A stretch of DNA of 64,000 nucleotides from UBA3766 sp045595325 (GCA_045595325.1 JAZOAG010000077.1:1-64000), one strand, 5' to 3'; counted from the stretch's first letter, positions 1 to 8,472 are shown. The notes: generated by a model not told the origin, from the letters alone. A program made the numbers and translations.

Positions 1-1260
1 GTATTGGCATGCCTGCTCATAGCACCCGATGGCAGTCTTGAAATCACCCTTTTCATAGGCCATTTTGCCCACCTGCATGGCTGTTTTCAGGATCAGCTTA
101 TTCTCTCCGCTGTGCTGATAGTGATAAAGCATGATCTGTACCGTTTCGTAGGAGGGAGGACAAACATCCTCCAGTGCCTTGGCGATTCGAAAATGCAGAT
201 ATTTCCGTTGAGGTGGAGAGATGGTAGAGGAAACATACTCTTTTTCCTTGTTGTTCAGAAAAACGATGCTGTTGTCAGTGCCGATGGTAAGAACTCTGTG
301 TTCCCTTAATTCATCCAGCATGGAGAAAATTTTCTTGTCCTCCACACTCAGAAGCAGGGACAACACCTTGAAATCAAATTTTCCAATACACAGGGCGAGG
401 ATCTGCAAAAGCACTTTGCTGCTATCCGACAATTTGGGAATAATATCTTCAATGGTTAGTTTTTCTGCCGTTCTCCGTGAATCGATCTGAACGATTGCCT
501 CAATGCTTTCCTGATTTGCAGAAGGAATGTCCTCAGTAATCAACTCGGAGTACATTTTAATGGTGTCTGCCATGGGAGAAATGCCGAATTCTTCTTTCAG
601 AAGATTGGTCAGCTGCACATACAGTTTGATTGCTCCGGGACGATTTCCGGCCTGGCAGTAGGCTTTCATGGCAAGCTTATAGACATCTTCCCGATAAGGA
701 TCCCATTTGAGGATCTGATTCAAAACCTCCAGCGCGGAGGCTACGTTGCCGCTTTCCATATAGGCTTCCGCCACGCTGTATTTGAAATTGATCACCTGAT
801 TCAGATAATATTCGCTCAGATTCTGCTTCCATTCGTCATATTCCCGCTCATCTTCAATGTGAAAATGCTTTAAGAAAGAATCTGTGTACAATGTATCCAC
901 GATTTTGTTATTGAAGACAGAAAAATTCTGCTGAGATGTATATCTGTCCAGTTCCCGTGCGTCAACCGTCACATCTACCGGAATGGATAGATTTTCTTTA
1001 TCCACCTTAATCAATTCCGGAATGGCAGAACGAATATCATGCACATAAGTACTCAGATTTTTTAGAGCGGCAGTCCGCTCAAATTGCGGCCAGAGAACGG
1101 AAATAAGCTCTTGCCTGCTGACAGGAGCCGGTTTTGCCGCCAAATAAAAGATCAGTGCTCTTGCTTTCTTCCTCTTTACAACAATCGTCTTGCCATCTAC
1201 CGTAATCGTAGGTGTACCAAACAATTGCACAGATATTTTTCCTGTATTTTCCACTGACAT
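1..1260 (-). CDS. SARP/BTAD-type transcriptional regulator (3' end outside window)
   Basis: The minus-strand frame is open from the ATG at 1260 to the window edge, giving 420 visible residues with no stop. Residues about 10-95 read as an OmpR-like winged helix typical of SARP activators, with RKKARALIFYL and an ELISVLWP segment. Residues about 100-245 fit a bacterial transcriptional activation domain (BTAD) with helical repeats and an EEFGISP motif. The following part is helical and probably TPR-like. The start is supported by an AAGGTG site a few bases upstream. Family members activate linked genes, but the target is not visible because the gene runs off the window. Family is well supported; role is unknown. 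Confidence 0.8.
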   Translation of the reverse strand, partial: MSVENTGKISVQLFGTPTITVDGKTIVVKRKKARALIFYLAAKPAPVSRQELISVLWPQFERTAALKNLSTYVHDIRSAIPELIKVDKENLSIPVDVTVDARELDRYTSQQNFSVFNNKIVDTLYTDSFLKHFHIEDEREYDEWKQNLSEYYLNQVINFKYSVAEAYMESGNVASALEVLNQILKWDPYREDVYKLAMKAYCQAGNRPGAIKLYVQLTNLLKEEFGISPMADTIKMYSELITEDIPSANQESIEAIVQIDSRRTAEKLTIEDIIPKLSDSSKVLLQILALCIGKFDFKVLSLLLSVEDKKIFSMLDELREHRVLTIGTDNSIVFLNNKEKEYVSSTISPPQRKYLHFRIAKALEDVCPPSYETVQIMLYHYQHSGENKLILKTAMQVGKMAYEKGDFKTAIGCYEQACQY

Positions 1261-1428
1261 AAAAACACCTTCAGTCTAATCTCAAGCATCAAGCTGCTTC
1301 AAATTTACAGTGATATTATAGCACGCCTCTATAAACAAAATCTAAACATGATGGTTTTACGTTGACATTGATGCTGTCTATTTTCATAATTTATGGATCA
1401 TGTTTCCTTCCTGGTTCTTAATATATAA

Positions 1429-1461
1429 GCAGCAGACTGTCCATACTTTACAGTCTGCTGC
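1429..1461 (-). terminator. Intrinsic terminator after tetR
   Basis: A perfect 12-bp inverted repeat (GCAGCAGACTGT and its complement) with a 9-nt loop lies 14 bases past the TetR stop. It is followed on the minus strand by an AT-rich TTATATATT tail rather than a pure T-run. Confidence 0.7.
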
Positions 1462-1474
1462 TGTATATATCGGC

Positions 1475-2065
1475 TTATTCAAGCCATTTGGGATCAGAGG
1501 ATACCCGTTTCTCCAGACCCAGATACAAAATCTGGATCATCTTTTTCAGGCTGTACATGAATTCCTCCGCACTGACACAGTTCTTATCCAACAGCCAGCG
1601 TTCGATGGCGCAGATCACACCGTCCACGACAAAATCATAAACCATCTCAGGAACATCTTCTATTCCCAGCAGCTCCTCCACCCGAAGTCGGAACAACGGA
1701 CGGACGAACTCCCGGAAGTGGGAGGAAAAAGAGTTCTGCCCATCCACCTTCAAAACCCTACGGTAAAAGGTTCTGCTTTCATAGAAATAGTTGCAAAAGA
1801 CCTCAATATTTTTCCAGCGGTCGTCAAAGCTGTGGCTGAGAAGACGCGTATCCAGATAGTATTCCTGATTCAGCTCCACAAACTCTGTATCAAAAATCCA
1901 GTTCACCAGATCGTATTTGTCTTTAAAATGATAATAAAAACTTTTTCGGTTCATATCACATTTCTCACAAATATCTCCCACGTTTATTTTTTCAAATGGC
2001 TTTTCCTCCATCAATTCCTTTAATGAAGTTGCCAATGCCCGCTTTGTGATATTTGAATCCGCCAT
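1475..2065 (-). CDS. TetR/AcrR-family transcriptional regulator
   Basis: This 196-residue protein begins with a TetR-type helix-turn-helix (residues about 5-55). The segment FEKINVGDICEKCDMNR followed by KSFYYHFKDKYDL is the classical recognition helix and following F/YYHF signature. The C-terminal part is helical, as in the DhaS-like TetR subgroup, and probably forms the dimer/ligand domain. The ATG follows an AGGAGG site that overlaps the end of mntP, and the gap to mntP is only 11 bases. Both are therefore expected on one transcript behind the manganese riboswitch. The ligand and target are not evident. It may regulate the neighbouring metal/membrane genes, but that is inference. Confidence 0.85.
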   Translation of the reverse strand: MADSNITKRALATSLKELMEEKPFEKINVGDICEKCDMNRKSFYYHFKDKYDLVNWIFDTEFVELNQEYYLDTRLLSHSFDDRWKNIEVFCNYFYESRTFYRRVLKVDGQNSFSSHFREFVRPLFRLRVEELLGIEDVPEMVYDFVVDGVICAIERWLLDKNCVSAEEFMYSLKKMIQILYLGLEKRVSSDPKWLE

Positions 2066-2076
2066 TTTAACACCTC

Positions 2077-2634
2077 CTAAAGTATTCCCAAATCCTGCAA
2101 CAGAATAGACACACCCAAAATAATTAGGATAATTCCTCCCAACACTTCCGCTTTTGATTTATATTTCTCGCCGAACTTGCTGCCAACTTTTACACCAAAT
2201 GCTGATAAAACAAATGTCGTCGCACCAATCAGTAATACCGCCGGTACAATATGTACTTCCATGAATGCAAATGTTACACCTGCCGCAAGTGCATCAATAC
2301 TATCAGCTATCGCCAAAGGAAACATAACCTTCGCAGCAAAGGAAGCTTCCAGCTTTTTTACCTCTTCCATTGATTCCTTAATCATATGGATACCAATGAT
2401 TGTCAATAATATAAATCCAATCCAATGGTCAATACTTTCCACAAATGATTGAAAACTGGTTCCCAATATGTAACCTAAAAGCGGCATAACTGCCTGTGAA
2501 CCACCAAACCACAATCCGGTTATTATCATGTGCTTCTTTTGTATCTTTTCTACCGAAAGTCCTTTACAAATGGAAATTGCCAAGGCATCCATTGACAAAC
2601 CAACTGCAATAAAAAATAATTCAAAAAATCCCAT
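2077..2634 (-). CDS. mntP: Manganese efflux pump MntP
   Basis: The 185-residue protein has about six hydrophobic segments and matches the MntP (YebN) family in length. The N-terminal helix carries the conserved GLSMDALAIS segment, and the second half has the matching IADSIDALAAG segment; their acidic residues are essential in the family. MntP exports Mn(II) across the cytoplasmic membrane. The start follows a GGAGG site. A yybP-ykoY riboswitch directly upstream strongly supports the manganese role, since this aptamer class senses Mn(II) and commonly precedes mntP. The gene leads a two-gene unit with the downstream tetR-family gene. Confidence 0.93.
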   Translation of the reverse strand: MGFFELFFIAVGLSMDALAISICKGLSVEKIQKKHMIITGLWFGGSQAVMPLLGYILGTSFQSFVESIDHWIGFILLTIIGIHMIKESMEEVKKLEASFAAKVMFPLAIADSIDALAAGVTFAFMEVHIVPAVLLIGATTFVLSAFGVKVGSKFGEKYKSKAEVLGGIILIILGVSILLQDLGIL

Positions 2635-2661
2635 TATTCGTCCTCCATTTTGACTGATAAG

Positions 2662-2780
2662 TATAAAAAAAGACGAAACTCACCCACTACTGTAGATAAG
2701 TCTCGTCATTTAATGCTGGACCAGGAGCTACTCCATTATGTTGAATCCAACAACACATTCTGTGCTGACTACTCCCTTAT
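2662..2780 (-). ncRNA. yybP-ykoY manganese riboswitch with terminator platform
   Basis: On the minus strand the leader of mntP contains GGGAGTAG followed by TCAGCA, a hairpin arm, then GGTCCAGCA and GACGAGAC, in the order of the yybP-ykoY aptamer. P1 pairs ATAAG (2776-2780) with CTTAT (2696-2700). The 3' strand of P1 is also part of the 5' arm of an intrinsic terminator: the arm at 2697-2707 pairs with 2672-2682 and is followed by a seven-T run at 2664-2670. Mn(II) binding should stabilise P1, block the terminator and turn mntP-tetR on. The pairing is read by eye, not folded computationally. Confidence 0.88.
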
Positions 2781-2788
2781 TGTCGATT

Positions 2789-2817
2789 ATTGTAACATTA
2801 AAGAAAATTTTTCTCAA
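2789..2817 (-). promoter_or_regulatory. Sigma-A-type promoter of mntP
   Basis: The minus strand reads TTGAGA (2812-2817), a 17-base spacer and TACAAT (2789-2794). It is placed just upstream of the riboswitch aptamer. Confidence 0.65.
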
Positions 2818-2836
2818 CAAATTTCGACTCTATGTA

Positions 2837-2948
2837 TTTGGACACTTTTTCCTATTTGTCCAAAAAAGTAACATTTTTTCGAAAAGGGAAATTTTCAGAC
2901 ACACTTCCTTTTTGGTCTAATGCAACTTCCATATACTCTCTTTATAAT
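2837..2948 (+). promoter_or_regulatory. Conserved 112-bp promoter/operator element, copy A
   Basis: This element lies just upstream of the cation ATPase gene and aligns without gaps to 8323-8434 (about 78 of 112 positions identical by hand count). Conserved blocks, in order, are TTTGGACACTT (2837), ATTTGTCC (2854), GTAACA (2868), GGTCTAATG (2914), AACTTCC (2924) and TATAAT (2943). GGACA (2840) and TGTCC (2857) form an inverted pair. The TATAAT is the -10 box, and TGCAAC 16 bases upstream may act as a weak -35, which suggests an activator is needed. The nearby LytTR protein is the natural candidate, but this is inferred from position only. Confidence 0.75.
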
Positions 2949-2979
2949 TGTATATATCAAACTTAAGGAGGACTTTTTT

Positions 2980-5595
2980 ATGACTTATCACAGTGAAAAA
3001 ATTGACACAGTTATAGACGAGCTATCCTCTGACCCCGAATCCGGTCTAAATAGCTCTGACATAGTTTTCTTATTAGTAGAACATGGAGAAAACAAATTAG
3101 CAGAAAAGAAAAAGAAAACCAATTTTCAGCGTTTTAAGGATCAATTCAAAGATGTAATGATACTGATTCTGATTGTAGCTGCCATCATTTCCTTTGTAAT
3201 TGCTTGTATCGAAGGCAATCCAAAAGAATTCTTTGAACCTGTTTTGATTTTGCTGATTGTTATAATAAATGCCATAATGGGTGTAGTTCAGGAAAGCAAA
3301 GCAGAAAAAGCTCTTGAAGCACTCCAAAACTTGTCTGCACCACATGCTCGCGTACTTCGTGACGGTGAAGAATCCATCATAGATGCCAGTCAGTTAGTTC
3401 CCGGAGACATTATTCGTTTGGAAGCAGGCGACTTTGTTCCTGCTGACGCAAGGTTAATAAAGAGTGCCGGATTAAAAAGCGAAGAATCTGCATTAACCGG
3501 CGAGTCTGTTCCTTCTGAAAAAGATGCCTCTGTCATTGTAGAACCAAATGCACCTCTTGGCGACAGACAAAACATGGTATTTTCAGGATGCAGTATTACC
3601 TATGGCACTGCATTAGCAGTTGTTACCGCAACAGGTATGAATACAGAAATGGGCAAAATTGCTAATTTGTTAGACAATGAAGAAATTTCACAAACTCCAC
3701 TTCAAATGAAATTAGCACAGCTTGGAAAATATCTTGGTATTTTAGCTCTTGCTGCCTGCGCAATCATATTTGTAGTAGGCTTAACGAATGGTATCCCTGC
3801 CATTGAAATATTTATGACTGCGGTATCTCTTGCAGTTTCAGCAATACCGGAGGGACTTCCCGCCATTGTAACAATCGTACTCTCCATCGGTGTCCAGCGT
3901 ATGGTAAGTAAAAATGCCATAATCCGCAGATTGCCTGCTGTTGAAACACTAGGTAGCGCTTCCGTTATCTGTTCTGATAAAACAGGAACTCTTACACAAA
4001 ATAAAATGACCTTAGTAAAGGCTTACTACGACGGCTTTGGCAAAACTGAAGATATTTGTGACAACAACTCTGCTAATGTCAAAAAACTTTTACAATACGC
4101 TACGCTTTGTTGTGACGGTTCTGTTATTATCCACGATACGGAAGAACAACATATTGGTGACCCGACAGAAACAGCTATTGTTCTCGCTGCATATAAAAAC
4201 AACTTACGAAAAGAAGATTTGAACAAGTTGTACCCAAGGCTTGAGGAACTTCCTTTTGATTCTGACCGAAAGCTTATGACTACTGTACATAGCATTGACG
4301 GTAAATACATTGCTATTGTAAAAGGTGCCTTTGATATCATGACCTCTCGCTGTATAGACGGTGACCTGATTACTGCACAAATTATCAACTCAGAAATGAG
4401 TGAACAGGCATTACGAGTCCTTGCAATTGCATATAAGGAATTAGATTCTCTTCCTGCAACTGCAAAATCGGAAGATCTTGAATATGGATTAACCTTTATG
4501 GGTATGTTTGGAATGATTGATCCACCAAGACCGGAAGCCAAGATAGCGGTTGCAACCTGTAAAAAGGCAGGTATTAAACCTGTTATGATTACCGGCGATC
4601 ATGTAATAACCGCTTCCGCTATTGCTAAGGAATTAGGTATTCTTCAAGCTGGTGATAAAGCTATCACAGGTGCTGAACTTAATCTTATGAATGATACAAC
4701 TTTGGATAGTGAAATTGAAAACATATCCGTATATGCACGTGTTTCTCCTGAGAACAAAATCCGTATTGTAAAAGCATGGCAGCGCAAAGGACAGGTAGTT
4801 GCCATGACCGGAGATGGTGTCAACGATGCACCGGCACTAAAGGCTGCTGATATCGGTTGTGCTATGGGAATTACCGGAACGGATGTTGCAAAGGGAGCTG
4901 CTGATATGACTCTGACCGATGACAACTTTGCTACTATTGTTGATGCGGTTCGTGAAGGAAGAGGAATCTATGCAAATATCAAAAAGGCAGTTGGATTCCT
5001 TCTTGGTACAAATATAGGTGAAGTGGTTGCAGTGTTTACTGCCATGATTCTCTGGCACAAATCTCCATTTCTATCCATGCAGCTTCTTTGGCTCAATCTG
5101 GTTACAGACAGCCTGCCAGCCATTGCGTTAGGAATGGAAGCTGTAGAAAATGATATTATGGAACAAAAACCGAAAGCCAAAGATGAAAGCCTTTTTGCTC
5201 ACGGTTATGGTATCCGCATTGTGCTTCAAGGTATTATGTTTGGTATCTTATCACTGATTGGTTTTAGAATGGGTGAAAATGTTACCGGACAACTTGCAGG
5301 TGGACAAACACTGGCTTTTATGGTGCTTGCGCTTTCACAGATAATACATGCATTTAATATGCGTTCAGATCATTCTCTGTTGAAAACCGGCGTATTCAAC
5401 AACCATAAACTTAACTGGGCAACACTTATTTCCATCCTTCTGGTATGTTTGGTACTCTTCACTCCATTATCTATTGCATTTGGATTGATTACTTTACCAA
5501 CCCATTTATACCTGAAAGGATTAGGTTTAGCTCTTATTCCTGTATTAATTATGGAAATTGTAAAAGCATTTAGCTTGACCAAGCATCGTCACTAA
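2980..5595 (+). CDS. P2A-type cation (Ca2+-type) transporting ATPase
   Basis: The 871-residue protein has the full P2-ATPase layout: N-terminal cation ATPase domain, paired helices, an actuator domain with LTGESVPSEK, the phosphorylation motif DKTGT with Asp about 333, an N domain, the hinge MTGDGVNDAP and C-terminal membrane helices. M4 has PEGLP and M6 has NLVTDSLPA, which form the single cation site seen in bacterial Ca2+-ATPases. It likely exports Ca2+, though some relatives move Mn2+ or other ions. The chosen ATG follows AAGGAGG; an upstream in-frame extension to 2920 lacks a site and overlaps the promoter. A close paralogue is at 37275-39896. Confidence 0.9.
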   Translation: MTYHSEKIDTVIDELSSDPESGLNSSDIVFLLVEHGENKLAEKKKKTNFQRFKDQFKDVMILILIVAAIISFVIACIEGNPKEFFEPVLILLIVIINAIMGVVQESKAEKALEALQNLSAPHARVLRDGEESIIDASQLVPGDIIRLEAGDFVPADARLIKSAGLKSEESALTGESVPSEKDASVIVEPNAPLGDRQNMVFSGCSITYGTALAVVTATGMNTEMGKIANLLDNEEISQTPLQMKLAQLGKYLGILALAACAIIFVVGLTNGIPAIEIFMTAVSLAVSAIPEGLPAIVTIVLSIGVQRMVSKNAIIRRLPAVETLGSASVICSDKTGTLTQNKMTLVKAYYDGFGKTEDICDNNSANVKKLLQYATLCCDGSVIIHDTEEQHIGDPTETAIVLAAYKNNLRKEDLNKLYPRLEELPFDSDRKLMTTVHSIDGKYIAIVKGAFDIMTSRCIDGDLITAQIINSEMSEQALRVLAIAYKELDSLPATAKSEDLEYGLTFMGMFGMIDPPRPEAKIAVATCKKAGIKPVMITGDHVITASAIAKELGILQAGDKAITGAELNLMNDTTLDSEIENISVYARVSPENKIRIVKAWQRKGQVVAMTGDGVNDAPALKAADIGCAMGITGTDVAKGAADMTLTDDNFATIVDAVREGRGIYANIKKAVGFLLGTNIGEVVAVFTAMILWHKSPFLSMQLLWLNLVTDSLPAIALGMEAVENDIMEQKPKAKDESLFAHGYGIRIVLQGIMFGILSLIGFRMGENVTGQLAGGQTLAFMVLALSQIIHAFNMRSDHSLLKTGVFNNHKLNWATLISILLVCLVLFTPLSIAFGLITLPTHLYLKGLGLALIPVLIMEIVKAFSLTKHRH

Positions 5596-5610
5596 ACACA
5601 TACATAATTT

Positions 5611-5644
5611 AATGCGGTGGTCACAAATTGATCACCGCATTTTT
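5611..5644 (+). terminator. Terminator/attenuator between ATPase and VTT-protein genes
   Basis: Thirteen-base arms at 5611-5623 and 5629-5641 (core GCGGTG/CACCGC, one G-U pair) are followed by TTTT. The next gene starts only 15 bases later, so it may limit rather than abolish read-through. Confidence 0.7.
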
Positions 5645-5659
5645 AGGAGATTTTTAAGT

Positions 5660-6349
5660 ATGAAGAAAAACAAATGGTTACCAACTATAAAATTTCTTCC
5701 TTTCGCCTTATGTATCATACTCATATTATGTTACTTGGCTTTTAATGAAGAAATATCAGTTCAGACAATTATAGAATATACACCTGACAATCCCTTTAGT
5801 GCAGCTTTAATACTGCTTCTTATGTATGCAGCTAAAAGTGTTTCTGTTGTTTTTCCTCTTATTATTCTAGAATTAGTAGGCGGACATCTCTTTTCTACTC
5901 TGCCTGCGATTATTATCAACTCTATAGGAATATTGATATGTCATGTAATTGCCTATTGGATAGGACATTTCTCTGGTACGACTGCAATCGAAAAACTTGT
6001 CCAAAAGCATTCATCTCTTGAATCTATTATGCGAAAACAAAACAGTAATTCATTTTTTATGTGTTTCTTTTTAAGAACACTCTACTGTCTGCCCGGAGAT
6101 GTTGTCAGCATGTACTTAGGAGCTACTAAAACCCCTTTTGGGCGTTATATAATAGCAAGTTCATTAGGTTCTCTTCCTAGTACCATTCTTGCTACTTTGT
6201 TCGGTGCAAGTATAACTGAACCAACTTCTCCTATGTTTTGGATTTCAATACTATTGATGACACTATTTGCTATCAGTTCCCTACTTATCTATTATTTATA
6301 TAAGCGAAAATCTCAGAAAGATGATACCCTATATAAAGCCAGCAATTAA
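5660..6349 (+). CDS. TVP38/TMEM64 (VTT/DedA-like) membrane protein
   Basis: This 229-residue protein is strongly hydrophobic with about six membrane segments. The central part shows features of the VTT (formerly SNARE-associated) family: FPLIILELVGGHLF, a GHFSG loop near the middle, and FFLRTLYCLPGDVVSMYLGA, resembling the conserved FxxRxxPxxP...G pattern. VTT proteins are linked to lipid scrambling and envelope homeostasis in bacteria. The ATG at 5660 follows AGGAGA; an earlier in-frame ATG lies inside the terminator stem and is rejected. It sits downstream of the ATPase and may share its promoter by read-through. Confidence 0.8.
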   Translation: MKKNKWLPTIKFLPFALCIILILCYLAFNEEISVQTIIEYTPDNPFSAALILLLMYAAKSVSVVFPLIILELVGGHLFSTLPAIIINSIGILICHVIAYWIGHFSGTTAIEKLVQKHSSLESIMRKQNSNSFFMCFFLRTLYCLPGDVVSMYLGATKTPFGRYIIASSLGSLPSTILATLFGASITEPTSPMFWISILLMTLFAISSLLIYYLYKRKSQKDDTLYKASN

Positions 6350-6351
6350 CT

Positions 6352-6389
6352 ACGCCCATTACTCAACTTTTGTAGTGAGTAACGGGCGT
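6352..6389. terminator. Hairpin between convergent genes
   Basis: ACGCCCATTACTCA (6352-6365) pairs with TGAGTAACGGGCGT (6376-6389), 13 of 14 positions. It lies between the stops of two convergent genes. There is no good T-run on either side, so bidirectional termination is inferred from position. Confidence 0.5.
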
Positions 6390-6397
6390 TAGTTGAC

Positions 6398-7189
6398 CTA
6401 AATTACTGTGTTTGAATTATTCATTAGAAACGCTTTCAATTCCCTAATCAGCAAACTCTCATGTCGCATAATTTCTCCATGTCCTAATCCTGCAAACGGA
6501 TGAACTTCTATGTTAGGAAATGCTCTCTTCAAATGCTTGATGGCTTTTTTCATATTCATTTCTTTTTCACCGTACCAACAAGCAATGCGCATATCCGGAT
6601 TCGGTTCCCATGTACTCATATATTTAGGGTACAATTTTACTGCTTCCCAAAAGGTTGCTTTTGTTGTTTCAAGCGTTAATTTCTGGCAAGCCTGCTTTAG
6701 CATAGGTTGAAATGTATCATTGGTAATGCCCATCTTGATTTGTAAAAACTTCGGGAACTTCACTTCTCCGCTTGTAACAATCTTTGTCATTAATTTATAT
6801 GTCATCGGCGCAAAAAGACTAATTGCGAATTTATTAAAAATGCCATAATTCATATATTCCGCACCACTTAAAATAACTCCACCAATTTGAATTCTTTTAT
6901 TCTGTGTCAGAAAAGATGCCGGAATACTACCCAAAGACTCAGCATACACTAAATCTATTTTACTATCTAATTTTTCACATATAAAATCCGCCAGCTTATT
7001 TGCCTGTTCCTCAGCTGTAGTGTAAACCGTTTCTCCAGTTTCATCATATCCGTCAAAAGATACCGTTATAACATGATAATTATTTTCAAGCATCGGCACA
7101 ATTTTTTCAAACTGTCTGTGAGTCATAAAATTGCCCGGTAAACACATGATTGTTTCTTTGTTCTCTTTTCCAAATTCATAAAATCTCAT
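6398..7189 (-). CDS. Alpha/beta hydrolase
   Basis: The 263-residue protein has the alpha/beta hydrolase outline. An oxyanion region CLPGNFMTHRQF follows the first strand. The nucleophile elbow is YAESLGSIP near residue 95 (Ala replaces the first Gly of the usual G-x-S-x-G). A C-terminal GLGHGEIM near residue 240 supplies the His. No signal peptide is seen, so it is cytoplasmic. It begins 3 bases after the DUF3021 gene stop and is the third gene of a LytTR-DUF3021-hydrolase operon. The substrate is unknown; a lipid or ester substrate would suit the membrane-themed neighbours. Confidence 0.75.
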   Translation of the reverse strand: MRFYEFGKENKETIMCLPGNFMTHRQFEKIVPMLENNYHVITVSFDGYDETGETVYTTAEEQANKLADFICEKLDSKIDLVYAESLGSIPASFLTQNKRIQIGGVILSGAEYMNYGIFNKFAISLFAPMTYKLMTKIVTSGEVKFPKFLQIKMGITNDTFQPMLKQACQKLTLETTKATFWEAVKLYPKYMSTWEPNPDMRIACWYGEKEMNMKKAIKHLKRAFPNIEVHPFAGLGHGEIMRHESLLIRELKAFLMNNSNTVI

Positions 7190-7192
7190 ATC

Positions 7193-7675
7193 TTACAGCT
7201 CCTCTCCAACATTTTCACTTTCTCTTAAACGCTCCTTAAAATACTTCAAATCCATATTTAGCAGTTTTGCATCAATGACTCGCTTAATTTTATAAATTAA
7301 AAATATACACAGATATGCAATTACCATATAAAACCAAAAAGCAATACTAACAGCTATACTATTATCAAACCACTTACCTATATGACCAACAAATGCGTAT
7401 ATCAACGAACCCAATAATATTACCATCCACTCCTTTAATCCCAAACAATCCACTTCATCAAAATCCGCATGTATAAGCACTTGAATCCACTGCAAGACAT
7501 AAGCCAACAAAATCATTTCCAGCATGTGTATAATTCCGGCTTCCGTCAATCCACCAACCCATCTATATAAACAATAAAAGCAGAGAATTAGGAAGAATGT
7601 CAGACAGCATTTGATTTCAGCTCCGATTTTCTTAGTTAAATACTGCTCTATATAAGACAATATTTTCTTACTCAT
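7193..7675 (-). CDS. DUF3021 four-helix membrane protein (LytTR partner)
   Basis: This 160-residue protein has about four hydrophobic helices (residues about 20-40, 50-70, 80-100, 110-130) and a basic cytoplasmic tail. That is the layout of DUF3021 proteins, which in Firmicutes are encoded directly after LytTR regulators and thought to hold them at the membrane or inhibit them. The ATG at 7675 lies 8 bases after AGGAGG, which beats the GTG at 7681. The start overlaps the LytTR stop by 8 bases, indicating translational coupling. The assignment rests on topology and context. Confidence 0.75.
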   Translation of the reverse strand: MSKKILSYIEQYLTKKIGAEIKCCLTFFLILCFYCLYRWVGGLTEAGIIHMLEMILLAYVLQWIQVLIHADFDEVDCLGLKEWMVILLGSLIYAFVGHIGKWFDNSIAVSIAFWFYMVIAYLCIFLIYKIKRVIDAKLLNMDLKYFKERLRESENVGEEL

Positions 7676-8117
7676 CACCACGACCTCCTTTTAATATTTT
7701 TCTAAACTCTGAAGCATATGTTCGTGAAATAATTATATGTTCACCGTTGCACAAAGTGGCATCTATGCGGTTAGAAGCAAGACTTTTCAATTCCATTATT
7801 TTGTCTATATTAATAATCATAGACTTGCTGCAACGAAAATAATTAATCGTATTCAAAATCTGCTCTATCTGAGTCAGAGAATATTCAATTTGAAACACAT
7901 CATTTTCCGTATATACAAAATTTTTTCTATCAACACTTTCGATATATAGTATCTGCGATATATCAATGACGATCTGCGAATTTCCTTTTAATCCAATGAG
8001 TCTGCGTTGTGGTAAGTTCATGAAATTTAAAATTTGCTCAACTTCTTCTGTCAATCTTTGATACCTTAAAATCAATTCATCTTCGCCATTAGAAATTTGT
8101 TCAATGGTATACTTCAT
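7668..8117 (-). CDS. LytTR-family DNA-binding regulator
   Basis: The 149-residue protein has a short N-terminal helical part and a LytTR domain from about residue 45 to the end. Typical features are IVIDISQILYIES near the domain start, a YSLTQIEQIL segment, the YFRCSKSMIINIDKI motif and a C-terminal GEHIIISRTYASEFRKIL. No receiver domain is present, so it is not a standard response regulator. The ATG at 8117 is 5 bases after AGGAAGG and is preferred over 8135. It leads an operon with DUF3021 and a hydrolase. It is the best candidate regulator for the twin promoter elements at 2837 and 8323, by location only. Confidence 0.87.
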   Translation of the reverse strand: MKYTIEQISNGEDELILRYQRLTEEVEQILNFMNLPQRRLIGLKGNSQIVIDISQILYIESVDRKNFVYTENDVFQIEYSLTQIEQILNTINYFRCSKSMIINIDKIMELKSLASNRIDATLCNGEHIIISRTYASEFRKILKGGRGDE

Positions 8118-8152
8118 AACATCCTTCCTTTGCATTTCAAATTTACATTTTC

Positions 8153-8181
8153 ATTCTATCAATGAATTTACCTTTTTACAA
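8153..8181 (-). promoter_or_regulatory. Promoter of the LytTR-DUF3021-hydrolase operon
   Basis: The minus strand has TTGTAA (8176-8181), a 17-base spacer and TAGAAT (8153-8158), about 35 bases before the LytTR start. Confidence 0.5.
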
Positions 8182-8322
8182 TTCGCTTTAGCGTAAGTGA
8201 CACTTTCTGATGTTCAAAACGCACTAAAAGGCAAGTCATTCAAAACAACCCGCCTTTTATATGTACTAATTTAAACCTCATATTCTATTCATCGCAACTA
8301 TACCTTAATTTATAAATAATTC

Positions 8323-8434
8323 TTTGGACACTTGTCGATATTTGTCCCAAAATGTAACACTTATAAAAAACGGGTAAATTTAGGACAAACACGAACTTCG
8401 GTCTAATGAAACTTCCTACTCTCTCTTTTATAAT
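8323..8434 (+). promoter_or_regulatory. Conserved 112-bp promoter/operator element, copy B
   Basis: This is the second copy of the element at 2837-2948. TTTGGACACTT is at 8323, ATTTGTCC at 8340, GTAACA at 8354, GGTCTAATG at 8400, AACTTCC at 8410 and TATAAT at 8429; every spacing is identical to copy A. A GGACA box at 8383 repeats the motif at 8326. It drives the cardiolipin synthase gene and shares the intergenic region with the divergent LytTR operon. Confidence 0.75.
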
Positions 8435-8472
8435 TATTTGTATATTCCATATTTATGAAAGGGATTGATGGT

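Noticed and set aside
1400..2023. 207-codon plus-strand frame
   Set aside because: It is antisense to the TetR gene, which has a clear HTH and ribosome binding site.
2650..2871. Small plus-strand frames between mntP and the ATPase
   Set aside because: They overlap the riboswitch, the mntP promoter and the ATPase promoter element; no ribosome binding sites.
2868..2926. Canonical LytTR direct repeats in the promoter element
   Set aside because: The 9-mer consensus with 12-base spacing does not fit cleanly; only loose AAC-containing matches were found, so LytTR binding is left as a hypothesis.
6425..6438. cre-like catabolite site (TAGAAACGCTTTCA)
   Set aside because: It lies inside the 3' end of the hydrolase gene, far from any promoter, and misses a conserved base.
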